Assembly: GCA_902627635.1 (NCBI GenBank)
Contig: CACOKA010000001.1
Location: forward strand, 1-34,777
Direction: 5' to 3'
DNA from: an uncultured Candidatus Actinomarina sp.
GTDB taxonomy: Bacteria > Actinomycetota > Acidimicrobiia > Actinomarinales > Actinomarinaceae
Length of the DNA: 34,777 nt
Position 1 is the first letter of the stretch; every line of letters starts with the position of its first letter. Position numbers and translations under genes: made by a program. Of this stretch, positions 1-7,743 are shown one piece after another. Below the pieces are notes generated by a model, which saw only the letters and a list, made by a program, of their open reading frames with translations, did no database searches and was not told the DNA's origin.

Positions 1-2
1 TA

Positions 3-611
3 CTTAATCGATTAAATATAGAATATGTTTTTCTTCCTGATGAAGAGTATATGTTTCCTGAATCAGGTTTTGACAAACTTGATGCAGGTAATTTAGGAAA
101 AAAATATGAAGGAAATTCTAGACCTGGTCATTTCGATGGAGTAATAACAGTCGTAAATAGATTATTTGAATTGATTGCTCCAAAAACTGCAGTGTTTGGA
201 GCAAAAGATTTTCAACAATTGTTTTTGATTAACAAGTTGATTTTAGAAAAGAAATACAATATAAAACTAATTGAAAATAAGACAGTAAGAAATAGTTCAG
301 GTCTTGCGTTAAGCAGCCGTAATCAACACCTGTCAAATAAGGGCATTCTTCAGGCAAGTTTTATTTACAAATCATTGAATGCCGCAAAAGATGAATTTAT
401 AAAAACTAACAACACAATAGATGCAGTCAAAGTTGGGACAGATATATTATTTGATAACAATATTGATTTAGATTATTTTGAAATTCTTGATCATAAAACA
501 TTTTCACCTCCAAAAAATACTACAAAAAAATTTATAATCATTACTGCTGCTTATGTTGAGGGTATAAGATTAATTGATAATATTCAGTTTGAAGTTGGAG
601 CTACAAAATGA
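3..611 (+). CDS. panC: Pantothenate synthetase (PanC), 5'-truncated by window edge
   Basis: PanC condenses D-pantoate with beta-alanine using ATP, the last step of pantothenate (CoA precursor) synthesis in the cytoplasm. The reading frame is open from base 3, so the start and the N-terminal nucleotide-binding HIGH-type motif lie outside the window. The visible part carries GHFDGVITVVNRLF, the GAKDFQQL motif (family form GEKDxQQL) and LALSSRNQHLS, equivalent to the conserved SSRN substrate/ATP-binding motif. The internal Met at base 51 is not a credible start because homology-like sequence (EYVFLPDEEYMFP) continues upstream of it. Its stop overlaps the coaX start as ATGA, suggesting translational coupling of two CoA-pathway genes. 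In many actinobacteria panD lies between panC and coaX; it does not here. Confidence 0.95.
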   Translation, partial: LNRLNIEYVFLPDEEYMFPESGFDKLDAGNLGKKYEGNSRPGHFDGVITVVNRLFELIAPKTAVFGAKDFQQLFLINKLILEKKYNIKLIENKTVRNSSGLALSSRNQHLSNKGILQASFIYKSLNAAKDEFIKTNNTIDAVKVGTDILFDNNIDLDYFEILDHKTFSPPKNTTKKFIIITAAYVEGIRLIDNIQFEVGATK

Positions 612-1375
612 AAAATATAGTCGCAATTGATGTTGGAAACAGTGAAACAACTGTTGGTGTTGGAAATAATTTATCTTGGAGAAGCTATAGATATACAACT
701 AGAAAAACAATTACTTCTGATGAATTATTTATGATGTTTAAAACAACAATTGACCCTGAGAGTATTAATGACGAAAATCTTGATGGCTCAATTATATGCT
801 CAGTAGTTCCTCAAATAACTGAAAGCGTTGTAGAAGCTACCGAGAGATTTACCTCTAAAAAAGTTTATACAGTTGGCCCAGGAATAAAGACAGGTTTAAA
901 AGTAAACATTGATAATCCAAAAGAATTGGGACCTGATAGGATTGCAAATTCTGTCGGTGGTTTCAAGATGGCTCAAAAATCTGTAATTATTGTTGATTTG
1001 GGTACTGCCACAACTTTTGATGTAGTAAATGATAAAAAAGAATATTTAGGCGGATCAATCGCTCCAGGTATCAAAATATCGCTTGAGGCATTAACCACAA
1101 AAACATCCTCATTAAAATCAGTAGAAATATTAAGCCCCAAATCAGTAATTGGTAAAAATACCTATGAAGCTATACAAAGCGGTCTTATTTTAGGACATGC
1201 TTCGATGATAGATTCAATGTTGGAAAAAATAATTTTAGAGACAGGCACTAATCCAAAAATTGTTATTACTGGTGGCTTAGGTGAGGTAATTCAACCACAA
1301 TTAAATGTCGAAACAGAGTATTCAAAAGATCTAACATTAAATGGACTTGAAGAAATATATTTTTTGAATAATTAG
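608..1375 (+). CDS. coaX: Type III pantothenate kinase (CoaX)
   Basis: CoaX phosphorylates pantothenate, the first committed step of CoA synthesis. Type III enzymes belong to the acetate kinase/Hsp70 (ASKHA) fold, usually need a monovalent cation and are not feedback-inhibited by CoA (family knowledge). The 255-aa length is normal. Visible motifs are the N-terminal phosphate loop AIDVGNSETT (residues 6-15), the substrate motif GPDRIAN, the second phosphate loop VDLGTATTFD, GGSIAPGI and a C-terminal ITGGLG. The ATG start overlaps the panC stop (ATGA). lysS follows after 10 nt, so panC-coaX-lysS is probably one transcription unit, as in Mycobacterium and other actinobacteria. Confidence 0.96.
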   Translation: MKNIVAIDVGNSETTVGVGNNLSWRSYRYTTRKTITSDELFMMFKTTIDPESINDENLDGSIICSVVPQITESVVEATERFTSKKVYTVGPGIKTGLKVNIDNPKELGPDRIANSVGGFKMAQKSVIIVDLGTATTFDVVNDKKEYLGGSIAPGIKISLEALTTKTSSLKSVEILSPKSVIGKNTYEAIQSGLILGHASMIDSMLEKIILETGTNPKIVITGGLGEVIQPQLNVETEYSKDLTLNGLEEIYFLNN

Positions 1376-1385
1376 GCTATGAATA

Positions 1386-2870
1386 GTGAGTAATTTTTCA
1401 AAATCAGAAAAAGAAATCTATGAACTTAGAAAGCAGAAAATTGCTTTTCTTAATGATATTAGTAGTGATTCTTTTCCAACAAAATTTAATGAATCAACCA
1501 AGATTTCAAATATTATCAATGAACATAGAGATATTAAAGAAGGTATTCATACAGGCATATCTGTAACTGTTAGAGGAAGATTATTAAATGCAAGATCGTT
1601 TGGCAAATTATTATTCTATGACATATTAGATCAATCTGGAAAAATTCAATTACTTGTAAATTCTGGTGAAATTGAGGATGTTTATCTGAGGCTTTTTGAA
1701 AATTTTGATATTGGTGACATAATTGCAGTAAACGGAGAGGTAATTAAAACTAAAAAAGGGGAGCTATCAATTAAAGTAAACCAGTCAACAATACTATCTA
1801 AAAGTTTAAGATCATTTCCGGAAAAATGGCATGGATTAAAAGATAAAGAAACAAGATTTAGGCAAAGATACTTGGATTTAATAGTGAACCCCGAGTCAAA
1901 AAAAATTTTAGAAACTAGATCAAAGGTAATAAAGCTAATAAGAGAATATTTACATGAAAATAGTTTTGTAGAGGTGGAAACTCCAATTTTGCAAACTAAA
2001 GCTGGTGGTGCGATAGCAAAGCCGTTTACAACACACCATAATGCGTTAGGTTTAGACATGTATTTAAGAATTGCACCAGAACTTTATCTAAAAAGACTAA
2101 TTATTGGTGGATTTGAAAAAGTATTTGAATTAGGAAAAATTTTTAGAAATGAAGGTATTGATCAAACACATTTACCAGAATTTACGATGTTAGAGAGCTA
2201 TCAGGCATACGTTGATGCAAATTCTGTTATGGACATGGTTGAGGATATGTGTACATATGTTTTTAAAAATTTAGAAACTGATACAAAGTTGCATTTTGGT
2301 GAAAATACCGCTGATTTCTCAGGTCCATGGAAAAGAGTAAGCATGTTTGATATGGTTTCTGAAAAATTAAATATAGACATACAATTTAATTCAGATTTTA
2401 AGAAAATTAGTAAGGAATTAAAAAAACAAGGAGTTGATTTTGAAGCCAAATCAATTGGATTACTTGTTTACGAACTTTTTGAGAATTTCGTAGAAAAAGA
2501 AATCATCGATCCAACATTTGTAGTTGATTATCCTGTTGAAGTTTCACCTTTTGCAAGGGAAAAGAAAGATGAAAACGGCATAACAGAGAGGTTTGAGCTT
2601 TTTGCATTTGGTAGTGAATTAGCAAATGGTTTTTCAGAACTTATCGACTCAGAAGACCAGGCCAAAAGATTAAAAGAACAAGCGATTAAAAAGAATGATG
2701 GTGATGAAGAAGCCCATGTTGAAGATGAAGATTATGTTGAAGCTTTACAGTATGGCTTACCTCCAACTGGTGGTTTAGGTTTTGGGGTTGACCGCTTTGT
2801 CATGATGCTTGTGGGAAAAACTTCAATACGTGAAGTAATTTCATTTACACATTTAAAACCAGAAAATTAA
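1386..2870 (+). CDS. lysS: Lysyl-tRNA synthetase, class II
   Basis: LysRS charges tRNA-Lys. The order is an N-terminal OB-fold anticodon-binding domain (about residues 55-150, with VTVRGRLLNARSFGK) followed by a class II catalytic domain: RFRQRYLDLIVNPE with motif 1, then FVEVETPILQ, motif 2 around KIFRNEGIDQTHLPEFTMLE, and C-terminal motif 3 GGLGFGVDRFVMMLVG. Length 494 aa is typical. The start is GTG; the nearby ATG at 1379 is out of frame and stops after four codons. No strong ribosome-binding site is visible, and translation probably benefits from the nearby coaX stop. The 3' end interlocks with the convergent polyprenyl synthase gene: the four bases TTAA give TAA stops on both strands. 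Confidence 0.97.
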   Translation: MSNFSKSEKEIYELRKQKIAFLNDISSDSFPTKFNESTKISNIINEHRDIKEGIHTGISVTVRGRLLNARSFGKLLFYDILDQSGKIQLLVNSGEIEDVYLRLFENFDIGDIIAVNGEVIKTKKGELSIKVNQSTILSKSLRSFPEKWHGLKDKETRFRQRYLDLIVNPESKKILETRSKVIKLIREYLHENSFVEVETPILQTKAGGAIAKPFTTHHNALGLDMYLRIAPELYLKRLIIGGFEKVFELGKIFRNEGIDQTHLPEFTMLESYQAYVDANSVMDMVEDMCTYVFKNLETDTKLHFGENTADFSGPWKRVSMFDMVSEKLNIDIQFNSDFKKISKELKKQGVDFEAKSIGLLVYELFENFVEKEIIDPTFVVDYPVEVSPFAREKKDENGITERFELFAFGSELANGFSELIDSEDQAKRLKEQAIKKNDGDEEAHVEDEDYVEALQYGLPPTGGLGFGVDRFVMMLVGKTSIREVISFTHLKPEN

Positions 2871-3844
2871 TTACTTCTCTCAATAAGGTATCTGTTTAAA
2901 TCTAAAAGTATATTTCGAATATCTTTGTTCTCAATTTTCATTGCAGCATTTTCACTTTTTTCAATATGTTTTTTGAGAAACAATTTTGATTCTGAGATAA
3001 TCTCGTCATTGTTGAATTCAGATATAACTTCTTTTAAAATTACTTTTTCATCAAGGACATCTGATAATATTTTTTTAATCTTTTCTGGCTGTTTCTTTAA
3101 AGCAATTAAAACTGGCAATGTGTAAGTACCCTCAAGAATGTCGTTGCCTGAAGGCTTACCCAAAGTTTGTTCGTCAGAACTCAAATCCAATATATCATCT
3201 GTAATCTGAAAAATAATTCCATTGTGCCAAGCCCATTCACTTATAAAATTTACAGACTCTTGGTTACTATCTGAAGCCATTGCTCCTAACTTTGCACTTG
3301 TCTTTATTAAGCTTGCCGTTTTGCCCTGAATTATTTTCATGTAATCTTCAGTTCCATGATTTGTGTCATATGAAAATTGAACTTCTTTAGTTTGGCCTTC
3401 AACAAGCTGAGCATATGTGGAAGCTAATAGCTTTACAGATTCAAGTCCTAATGACTCAGCTGCCAACTCAGAGGACCTTGCAAGAAGGTAATCTCCTGCC
3501 AAAATTGCTAGAGTTGAGTTCCATTGTTTATTTGTACTTACCACCCCTCTTCTCGTTGTTGCATCGTCAATAACATCATCGTGATACAAGCTTCCAAGGT
3601 GTATTAGCTCGACTGAAACACCAGCATCAATTACTTTTTTGTTATCTCCTTCACCTAATTTTCCTGCCAGCAGAGCAATCAATGGTCTGAATCTTTTTCC
3701 ACCAGCTGATATTAAGTATTGTGATATCTCTGTGAGATATGGATCAGAAGAACTACTGATTTGTATAAGTCTGTCCTCTAATAAATCAAGATCTTCCCAA
3801 ATGCTTTGTATAGGAATTATGTTTTTTAGCTCTTTTGATTCCAT
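2867..3844 (-). CDS. Trans-polyprenyl diphosphate synthase (long-chain)
   Basis: Adds isopentenyl diphosphate units to an allylic primer to make an all-trans polyprenyl diphosphate. Visible are GGKRFRP (residues 48-54), the first Asp-rich motif DDVID (89-93) followed by ATTRRG, and the second Asp-rich motif DDILD (216-220). The residue five positions before the first Asp motif is Gly (GSLYHDD), so no bulky residue blocks chain growth; this points to a long chain such as a menaquinone side chain (inference, exact length unknown). At 325 aa it has the family's normal length. It converges on lysS and diverges from clpC. Together with the geranylgeranyl/menaquinone reductase at 25886 it suggests local menaquinone side-chain synthesis. 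A role in undecaprenyl or carotenoid metabolism is less likely. Confidence 0.9.
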   Translation of the reverse strand: MESKELKNIIPIQSIWEDLDLLEDRLIQISSSSDPYLTEISQYLISAGGKRFRPLIALLAGKLGEGDNKKVIDAGVSVELIHLGSLYHDDVIDDATTRRGVVSTNKQWNSTLAILAGDYLLARSSELAAESLGLESVKLLASTYAQLVEGQTKEVQFSYDTNHGTEDYMKIIQGKTASLIKTSAKLGAMASDSNQESVNFISEWAWHNGIIFQITDDILDLSSDEQTLGKPSGNDILEGTYTLPVLIALKKQPEKIKKILSDVLDEKVILKEVISEFNNDEIISESKLFLKKHIEKSENAAMKIENKDIRNILLDLNRYLIERSN

Positions 3845-3875
3845 AAGTTAAAGAATAAGAGGATTTCACAAATAG

Positions 3876-3924
3876 TTGTAATTTTCGTTTAGAGGTATAA
3901 ACAGAGCCTTATTAATATAAATGT
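3876..3924 (+). promoter_or_regulatory. clpC promoter region with short inverted repeat
   Basis: This is the distal part of the 80-base gap between the divergent polyprenyl synthase and clpC. It holds an imperfect dyad, GTTTA (3887-3891), six bases, TAAAC (3898-3902), and a -10-like TAATAT at 3913-3918 just 6 bases before the ATG at 3925. No Shine-Dalgarno sequence precedes the ATG. A leaderless transcript, common in actinobacteria, would fit. I see no match to a HAIR/HspR-type operator, and I cannot confirm a ClgR site. Weak evidence overall. Confidence 0.25.
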
Positions 3925-6405
3925 ATGTTTGAGAGGTTTACAGATAGAGCTAGAAGAGTTGTCGTTCTTGCACAAGAAGAAGCAAGAAGACTAAACCATA
4001 ATTATATTGGTACAGAGCACATCTTACTTGGTTTAATACAAGAAGGTGAAGGTCATGCTGCTAAAGCAATTGAAGAACTCAATATAAGCATTGATAGCGT
4101 AAGATCTGAAGTTGTTGAAATTATAGGAGAAGGTCAGCAATCACCAAGTGGTCACATACCTTTTACACCAAGAGCAAAGAAAGTTTTAGAATTATCACTC
4201 AGAGAAGCATTACAGCTTGGTCACAACTACATCGGAACAGAGCACATTTTATTAGGTTTAATTAGAGAGGGAGAAGGTGTAGCAGCTCAGGTACTGAAAA
4301 AACTTGGAGCTGAACTATCACAAGTGAGACAGACTGTTATAAAACTTATTTCAAATTCGGGTGAAGGTAAAAAAGCTCAAGCAGCTTCAACAGGTGGAAG
4401 AGAAAGACCGGGATCAGGGACTGGTTCAGCAATACTTGATCAATTTGGAAGAAATCTTACAAGAATGGGTAAAGAGGGCAAGCTAGACCCTGTTATTGGA
4501 AGAACAACTGAAATCGAAAGAGTGATGCAAATTCTCTCGAGAAGAACAAAAAATAATCCTGTTTTAATCGGTGAACCAGGTGTCGGAAAAACAGCAATTG
4601 TTGAAGGGTTAGCGCAAAAAATTGTATCAGGAGATGTGCCATCGACATTACAGGGTAAACAAATTTACACATTAGATTTATCAGCTTTGGTTGCAGGCTC
4701 AAGATATCGTGGAGATTTTGAGGAAAGACTTAAAAAAGTTTTAAAAGAAATAAAAACAAGAGGGGACATCGTTTTATTTATCGATGAAATTCATACATTA
4801 GTTGGTGCTGGAGCTGCTGAAGGAGCCATCGATGCTGCATCAATATTAAAACCAATGCTTGCGAGAGGTGAGTTACAAACAGTAGGAGCTACAACATTAG
4901 AAGAATTTAGAAAGCATTTTGAGAAAGATGCAGCATTAGAAAGAAGATTTCAATCAGTAAAAGTTGATGAGCCAAATCTCTCAGATGCAATTGAGATACT
5001 TGATGGGTTAAAAGATCGATACGAAATTCACCACGGTGTAAGATTTACTGATCAAGCAATCGCCTCAGCAGTCAATATGGCTGATAGATACATTTCAGAC
5101 CGATTTTTACCAGATAAAGCTATCGATTTAATTGATGAAGCAGGAAGCCGTATGAGAGTATATAAAAAGCCTTTAGATGCTGACAAACAAGAGCTCTCTG
5201 ACAAACTTAAAAATCTTAGAGAACAAAAGATTGATGCTGTTCAATCACAATTATTTGAAAAAGCTGCTCAAATAAGAGACCAAGAAAAAGTCTTGTTGGA
5301 TGAAGTTGACTCCATTGAAGGAAGTAGCTCTTCAGACATTGAGATGGTCATTGATGAGGAAGAAATAGCAGAAGTTTTAGCACAATGGACAGGAATTCCC
5401 GTACATAGATTAACACAGGAAGAAACAGCAAGATTACTTGAAATGGAAAATGAACTCCATAAGAGAATTGTTGGACAAAATGAAGCAATTACTGCTGTTT
5501 CAAAGGCTATTAGAAGAACAAGGTCAGGCTTAAAAGATCCGAAAAGACCATCAGGTTCATTTATTTTCCTTGGACCATCAGGTGTTGGAAAGACTGAAAC
5601 TGCAAAAGCACTAGCTGAGTTTTTGTTTGGCGATGAAGATTCTTTAATTCAAATTGATATGTCAGAATACATGGAAAAGCACACAGTAAGTAGGTTAATT
5701 GGATCTCCTCCAGGTTATGTTGGTTATGATGAGGGTGGGCAATTAACTGAAGCAGTTAGAAGAAAACCATTTAGTGTTGTTCTTTTAGATGAGGTAGAAA
5801 AAGCACATCCAGATGTATTTAACACTCTGTTACAGATTCTTGAAGACGGTAGGCTAACGGATGCACAGGGTAGAACAGTTGACTTTAAGAATACTGTCAT
5901 AATAATGACAAGCAACCTTGGTACTAAAGATCTTTCAAAAAATATTGGATTTAGTAACTTAACTGACTTAGATTCATACGAAAAAATGAAATCTAAAGTT
6001 AATGAAGAGCTTAAGCGTTATTTCAAGCCAGAATTTTTAAATCGTATTGATGAAACTATCGTTTTCCATGAATTAACACTTGATGAAGTAAAAGAGATTG
6101 TTGATTTAATGCTTGATAGAGTTCATAAACAACTTAAAAATTCAGATTTAGAAATAGTTTTGTCTGATGAAGCAAAACAGTATTTAGCTACCGAAGGATA
6201 TAATAAAGAATTCGGAGCTCGACCATTAAGAAGGTCTATACAGAGACTTCTAGAAGATCCATTATCTGAAGAACTACTTCAAGGTAAATATAAAGCTGGT
6301 TCAACAATCATTGTCTCACTAAATGAAGAACATGGGACACTTGAATTTGAATCAGTAGAAGCTCCAAATGAACCCGAAGTTGACTTCGCAGATTCAGATT
6401 CCTAA
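3925..6405 (+). CDS. clpC: ATP-dependent Clp protease ATP-binding subunit ClpC
   Basis: ClpC is the AAA+ unfoldase that feeds substrates to ClpP; in actinobacteria it is usually central to protein quality control. Domain order: two Clp-N repeats (about residues 1-70 and 78-145, each with [14 protein letters not shown]-like sequence), AAA-1 with Walker A GEPGVGKT (216-223) and Walker B VLFIDE (about 283-288), a middle UVR-like segment (about 425-460), AAA-2 with Walker A GPSGVGKT (about 550) and Walker B VVLLDE (about 618), then the C-terminal D2 small domain (NRIDE, GARPLRR). At 826 aa it is full length. The middle region is short, as expected for ClpC rather than ClpB. The start [20 protein letters not shown] is the classical one. 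lsr2, which separates lysS and clpC in mycobacteria, is absent. No clpP is in the window. Confidence 0.97.
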   Translation: MFERFTDRARRVVVLAQEEARRLNHNYIGTEHILLGLIQEGEGHAAKAIEELNISIDSVRSEVVEIIGEGQQSPSGHIPFTPRAKKVLELSLREALQLGHNYIGTEHILLGLIREGEGVAAQVLKKLGAELSQVRQTVIKLISNSGEGKKAQAASTGGRERPGSGTGSAILDQFGRNLTRMGKEGKLDPVIGRTTEIERVMQILSRRTKNNPVLIGEPGVGKTAIVEGLAQKIVSGDVPSTLQGKQIYTLDLSALVAGSRYRGDFEERLKKVLKEIKTRGDIVLFIDEIHTLVGAGAAEGAIDAASILKPMLARGELQTVGATTLEEFRKHFEKDAALERRFQSVKVDEPNLSDAIEILDGLKDRYEIHHGVRFTDQAIASAVNMADRYISDRFLPDKAIDLIDEAGSRMRVYKKPLDADKQELSDKLKNLREQKIDAVQSQLFEKAAQIRDQEKVLLDEVDSIEGSSSSDIEMVIDEEEIAEVLAQWTGIPVHRLTQEETARLLEMENELHKRIVGQNEAITAVSKAIRRTRSGLKDPKRPSGSFIFLGPSGVGKTETAKALAEFLFGDEDSLIQIDMSEYMEKHTVSRLIGSPPGYVGYDEGGQLTEAVRRKPFSVVLLDEVEKAHPDVFNTLLQILEDGRLTDAQGRTVDFKNTVIIMTSNLGTKDLSKNIGFSNLTDLDSYEKMKSKVNEELKRYFKPEFLNRIDETIVFHELTLDEVKEIVDLMLDRVHKQLKNSDLEIVLSDEAKQYLATEGYNKEFGARPLRRSIQRLLEDPLSEELLQGKYKAGSTIIVSLNEEHGTLEFESVEAPNEPEVDFADSDS

Positions 6406-6469
6406 GTTAAGTCTGTCAAACCAATATAAAAAATATACAAGTATCAAAAGATAATTAATTAAAAATTGC

Positions 6470-6531
6470 TACTATAAATTCCAACGGGGTTTTAAAGGTA
6501 TTTTTATACCTACAACTAGTTGGACAAGGAG
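6470..6531 (+). promoter_or_regulatory. Promoter and 5' leader hairpin of the Bmp lipoprotein gene
   Basis: The 131-base gap after clpC contains a -10-like box (TACTAT 6470-6475, or TATAAA 6473-6478) without a convincing -35. A leader hairpin follows, with stem AGGTAT (6496-6501), TTTT loop and ATACCT (6506-6511). A strong Shine-Dalgarno AAGGAG lies at 6526-6531, five bases before the GTG start. The hairpin is not followed by a T run, so it looks like a leader or stability element rather than a terminator. I compared the leader mentally with the purine riboswitch consensus and saw no match. No terminator is obvious for clpC. Confidence 0.4.
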
Positions 6532-6536
6532 TAAAC

Positions 6537-7676
6537 GTGACTCGAATGAAGTCAAAATGGCTTGTACTTTTTATAGTATTTGGCCTTATATTAACTGCTT
6601 GTGGGGGAAGTTCAGATGACGCAGCTGAAGAAGTTGTTGTAGAAGAAGAGCCGGCTGAAACGCTTGATGCTCCAGCTACAACGGCAGCAGCAGCTGAACC
6701 AGAAGAACCAGCCGCAAAGGTATGTTTAGTATTGGATATCGGAGGTCTAGGTGACCAAGGATTTAATGACATGGCTTATGATGGATACAACAAAGCATTA
6801 GCAGATTTTAATGTTGAAGGTACCTTCTTAGAGCCAGATGAAGGTGGCGAAAACAGAGGTGAATTATTAGATCTTTGTGCTGCCGATGGTAACGATCTTG
6901 TAATCGGTAATGGTTTCCTTTTCGCAGGAGCAATTACTGAAGCTGCAGCAAATCACCCTGATGTAAACTTCGCCATAACAGATGAAACATTTGTTCAAGG
7001 TGAAAACATTAGATCAATGGTTTTTGCTGAGGAACAAGGTTCATATCTTGTTGGTGTAGCAGCCGCTCTCAAAACAACATCAAATGTTGTTGGTTTTGTT
7101 GGTGGAGTTGATATACCATTAATCCATGCTTTCGAAGCAGGATTCATACAAGGTGTAAGATCAGTTAATCCAGATATCACAATTATCTCTAAATATGCAT
7201 CCGTACCTCCTGACTTTTCAGGTTTCAATGATCCTGTTAAAGGAAAAGAAATCGCACTAGCTATGTATGAAGAGGGAGCTGACATTGTTTACCACGCCGC
7301 TGGCGGTACTGGTATTGGTGTATGTCAAGCAACCGCAGAAGCATCAGCTGGTGGTGAAAAAGTCTGGTGTATCGGTGTTGACACTGATCAAATTACAACG
7401 ATTGGTTCAGCATTCCCAGAAACACAAGAATACTTCCTATCATCAATGTTAAAGCAGGTTGATGTTGCAGTTTATAACGCAATCAGAGATGTTGTAAACG
7501 GTGATTTTGGAAGTGGTTCTGATGGCGGACCAGCCGTTATTAGAGAAAACCTTGCTAGTGGTGGAATAGATATTTCATATACCGGTGGTTACATCGATGA
7601 TATAAAAGATTCTATTGAAGCTGCAAGGGCAGATATTATTAGTGGAGCAGTTACAGTTTCAAGAGAACGTCCCTAA
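6537..7676 (+). CDS. Bmp-family substrate-binding lipoprotein (probable nucleoside binding)
   Basis: Extracytoplasmic binding component of a Bmp/NupN-type ABC importer; characterised relatives bind purine nucleosides (PnrA/TmpC, B. subtilis NupN). The signal peptide ends in lipobox LTAC with lipid-anchored Cys22, then an acidic Ala/Glu/Thr-rich linker (about 27-60) and the Bmp fold. Fold landmarks are CLVLDIGGLGDQGFNDMAYDG, GFVGGVDIPLIHAFEAGF, YHAAGGTGIGVCQAT, WCIGVDTDQ and SMLKQVDVAVYNAI. The start is GTG at 6537, chosen because AAGGAG sits five bases upstream; the ATG at 6546 is too far from it. It is first in a four-gene transport operon and is separated from the ATPase gene by a long stem-loop, which fits high expression of the binding protein. 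Nucleoside specificity is inferred from the family only. Confidence 0.92.
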   Translation: MTRMKSKWLVLFIVFGLILTACGGSSDDAAEEVVVEEEPAETLDAPATTAAAAEPEEPAAKVCLVLDIGGLGDQGFNDMAYDGYNKALADFNVEGTFLEPDEGGENRGELLDLCAADGNDLVIGNGFLFAGAITEAAANHPDVNFAITDETFVQGENIRSMVFAEEQGSYLVGVAAALKTTSNVVGFVGGVDIPLIHAFEAGFIQGVRSVNPDITIISKYASVPPDFSGFNDPVKGKEIALAMYEEGADIVYHAAGGTGIGVCQATAEASAGGEKVWCIGVDTDQITTIGSAFPETQEYFLSSMLKQVDVAVYNAIRDVVNGDFGSGSDGGPAVIRENLASGGIDISYTGGYIDDIKDSIEAARADIISGAVTVSRERP

Positions 7677-7692
7677 TAATCAATAAATTTGT

Positions 7693-7727
7693 TTTATTCG
7701 TTCCAAGTTTTACTTGGAACGAATAAA
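7693..7727 (+). other. Perfect 15-bp intercistronic stem-loop
   Basis: TTTATTCGTTCCAAG (7693-7707) and its exact reverse complement (7713-7727) flank a five-base TTTTA loop, filling most of the 67-base gap between the binding-protein stop and the ATPase start. No T run follows, so it is not a classical rho-independent terminator. In binding-protein transport operons such structures typically protect the upstream mRNA from 3' exonucleases or attenuate read-through, giving excess binding protein over membrane components (known principle, applied here by inference). Confidence 0.85.
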
Positions 7728-7743
7728 CATTTAAAACAATTTC

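Noticed and set aside
3865-3871. TTCACAA half-site upstream of clpC, a possible second Rex operator
   Set aside because: The partner half-site TTGTGAA is absent at the required 4-base spacing (bases 3854-3860 read AATAAGA), so it does not form a Rex palindrome.
6410-6536. Purine or other riboswitch ahead of the nucleoside-type importer
   Set aside because: Only one short hairpin is present; the conserved core sequences and three-way junction of the purine riboswitch are not seen.
6455-6772. Minus-strand 105-codon Ser/Ala-rich open frame over the Bmp lipoprotein start
   Set aside because: Shadow of the Ala/Glu-rich linker of a well-supported gene on the plus strand; no ribosome-binding site and no recognisable protein.
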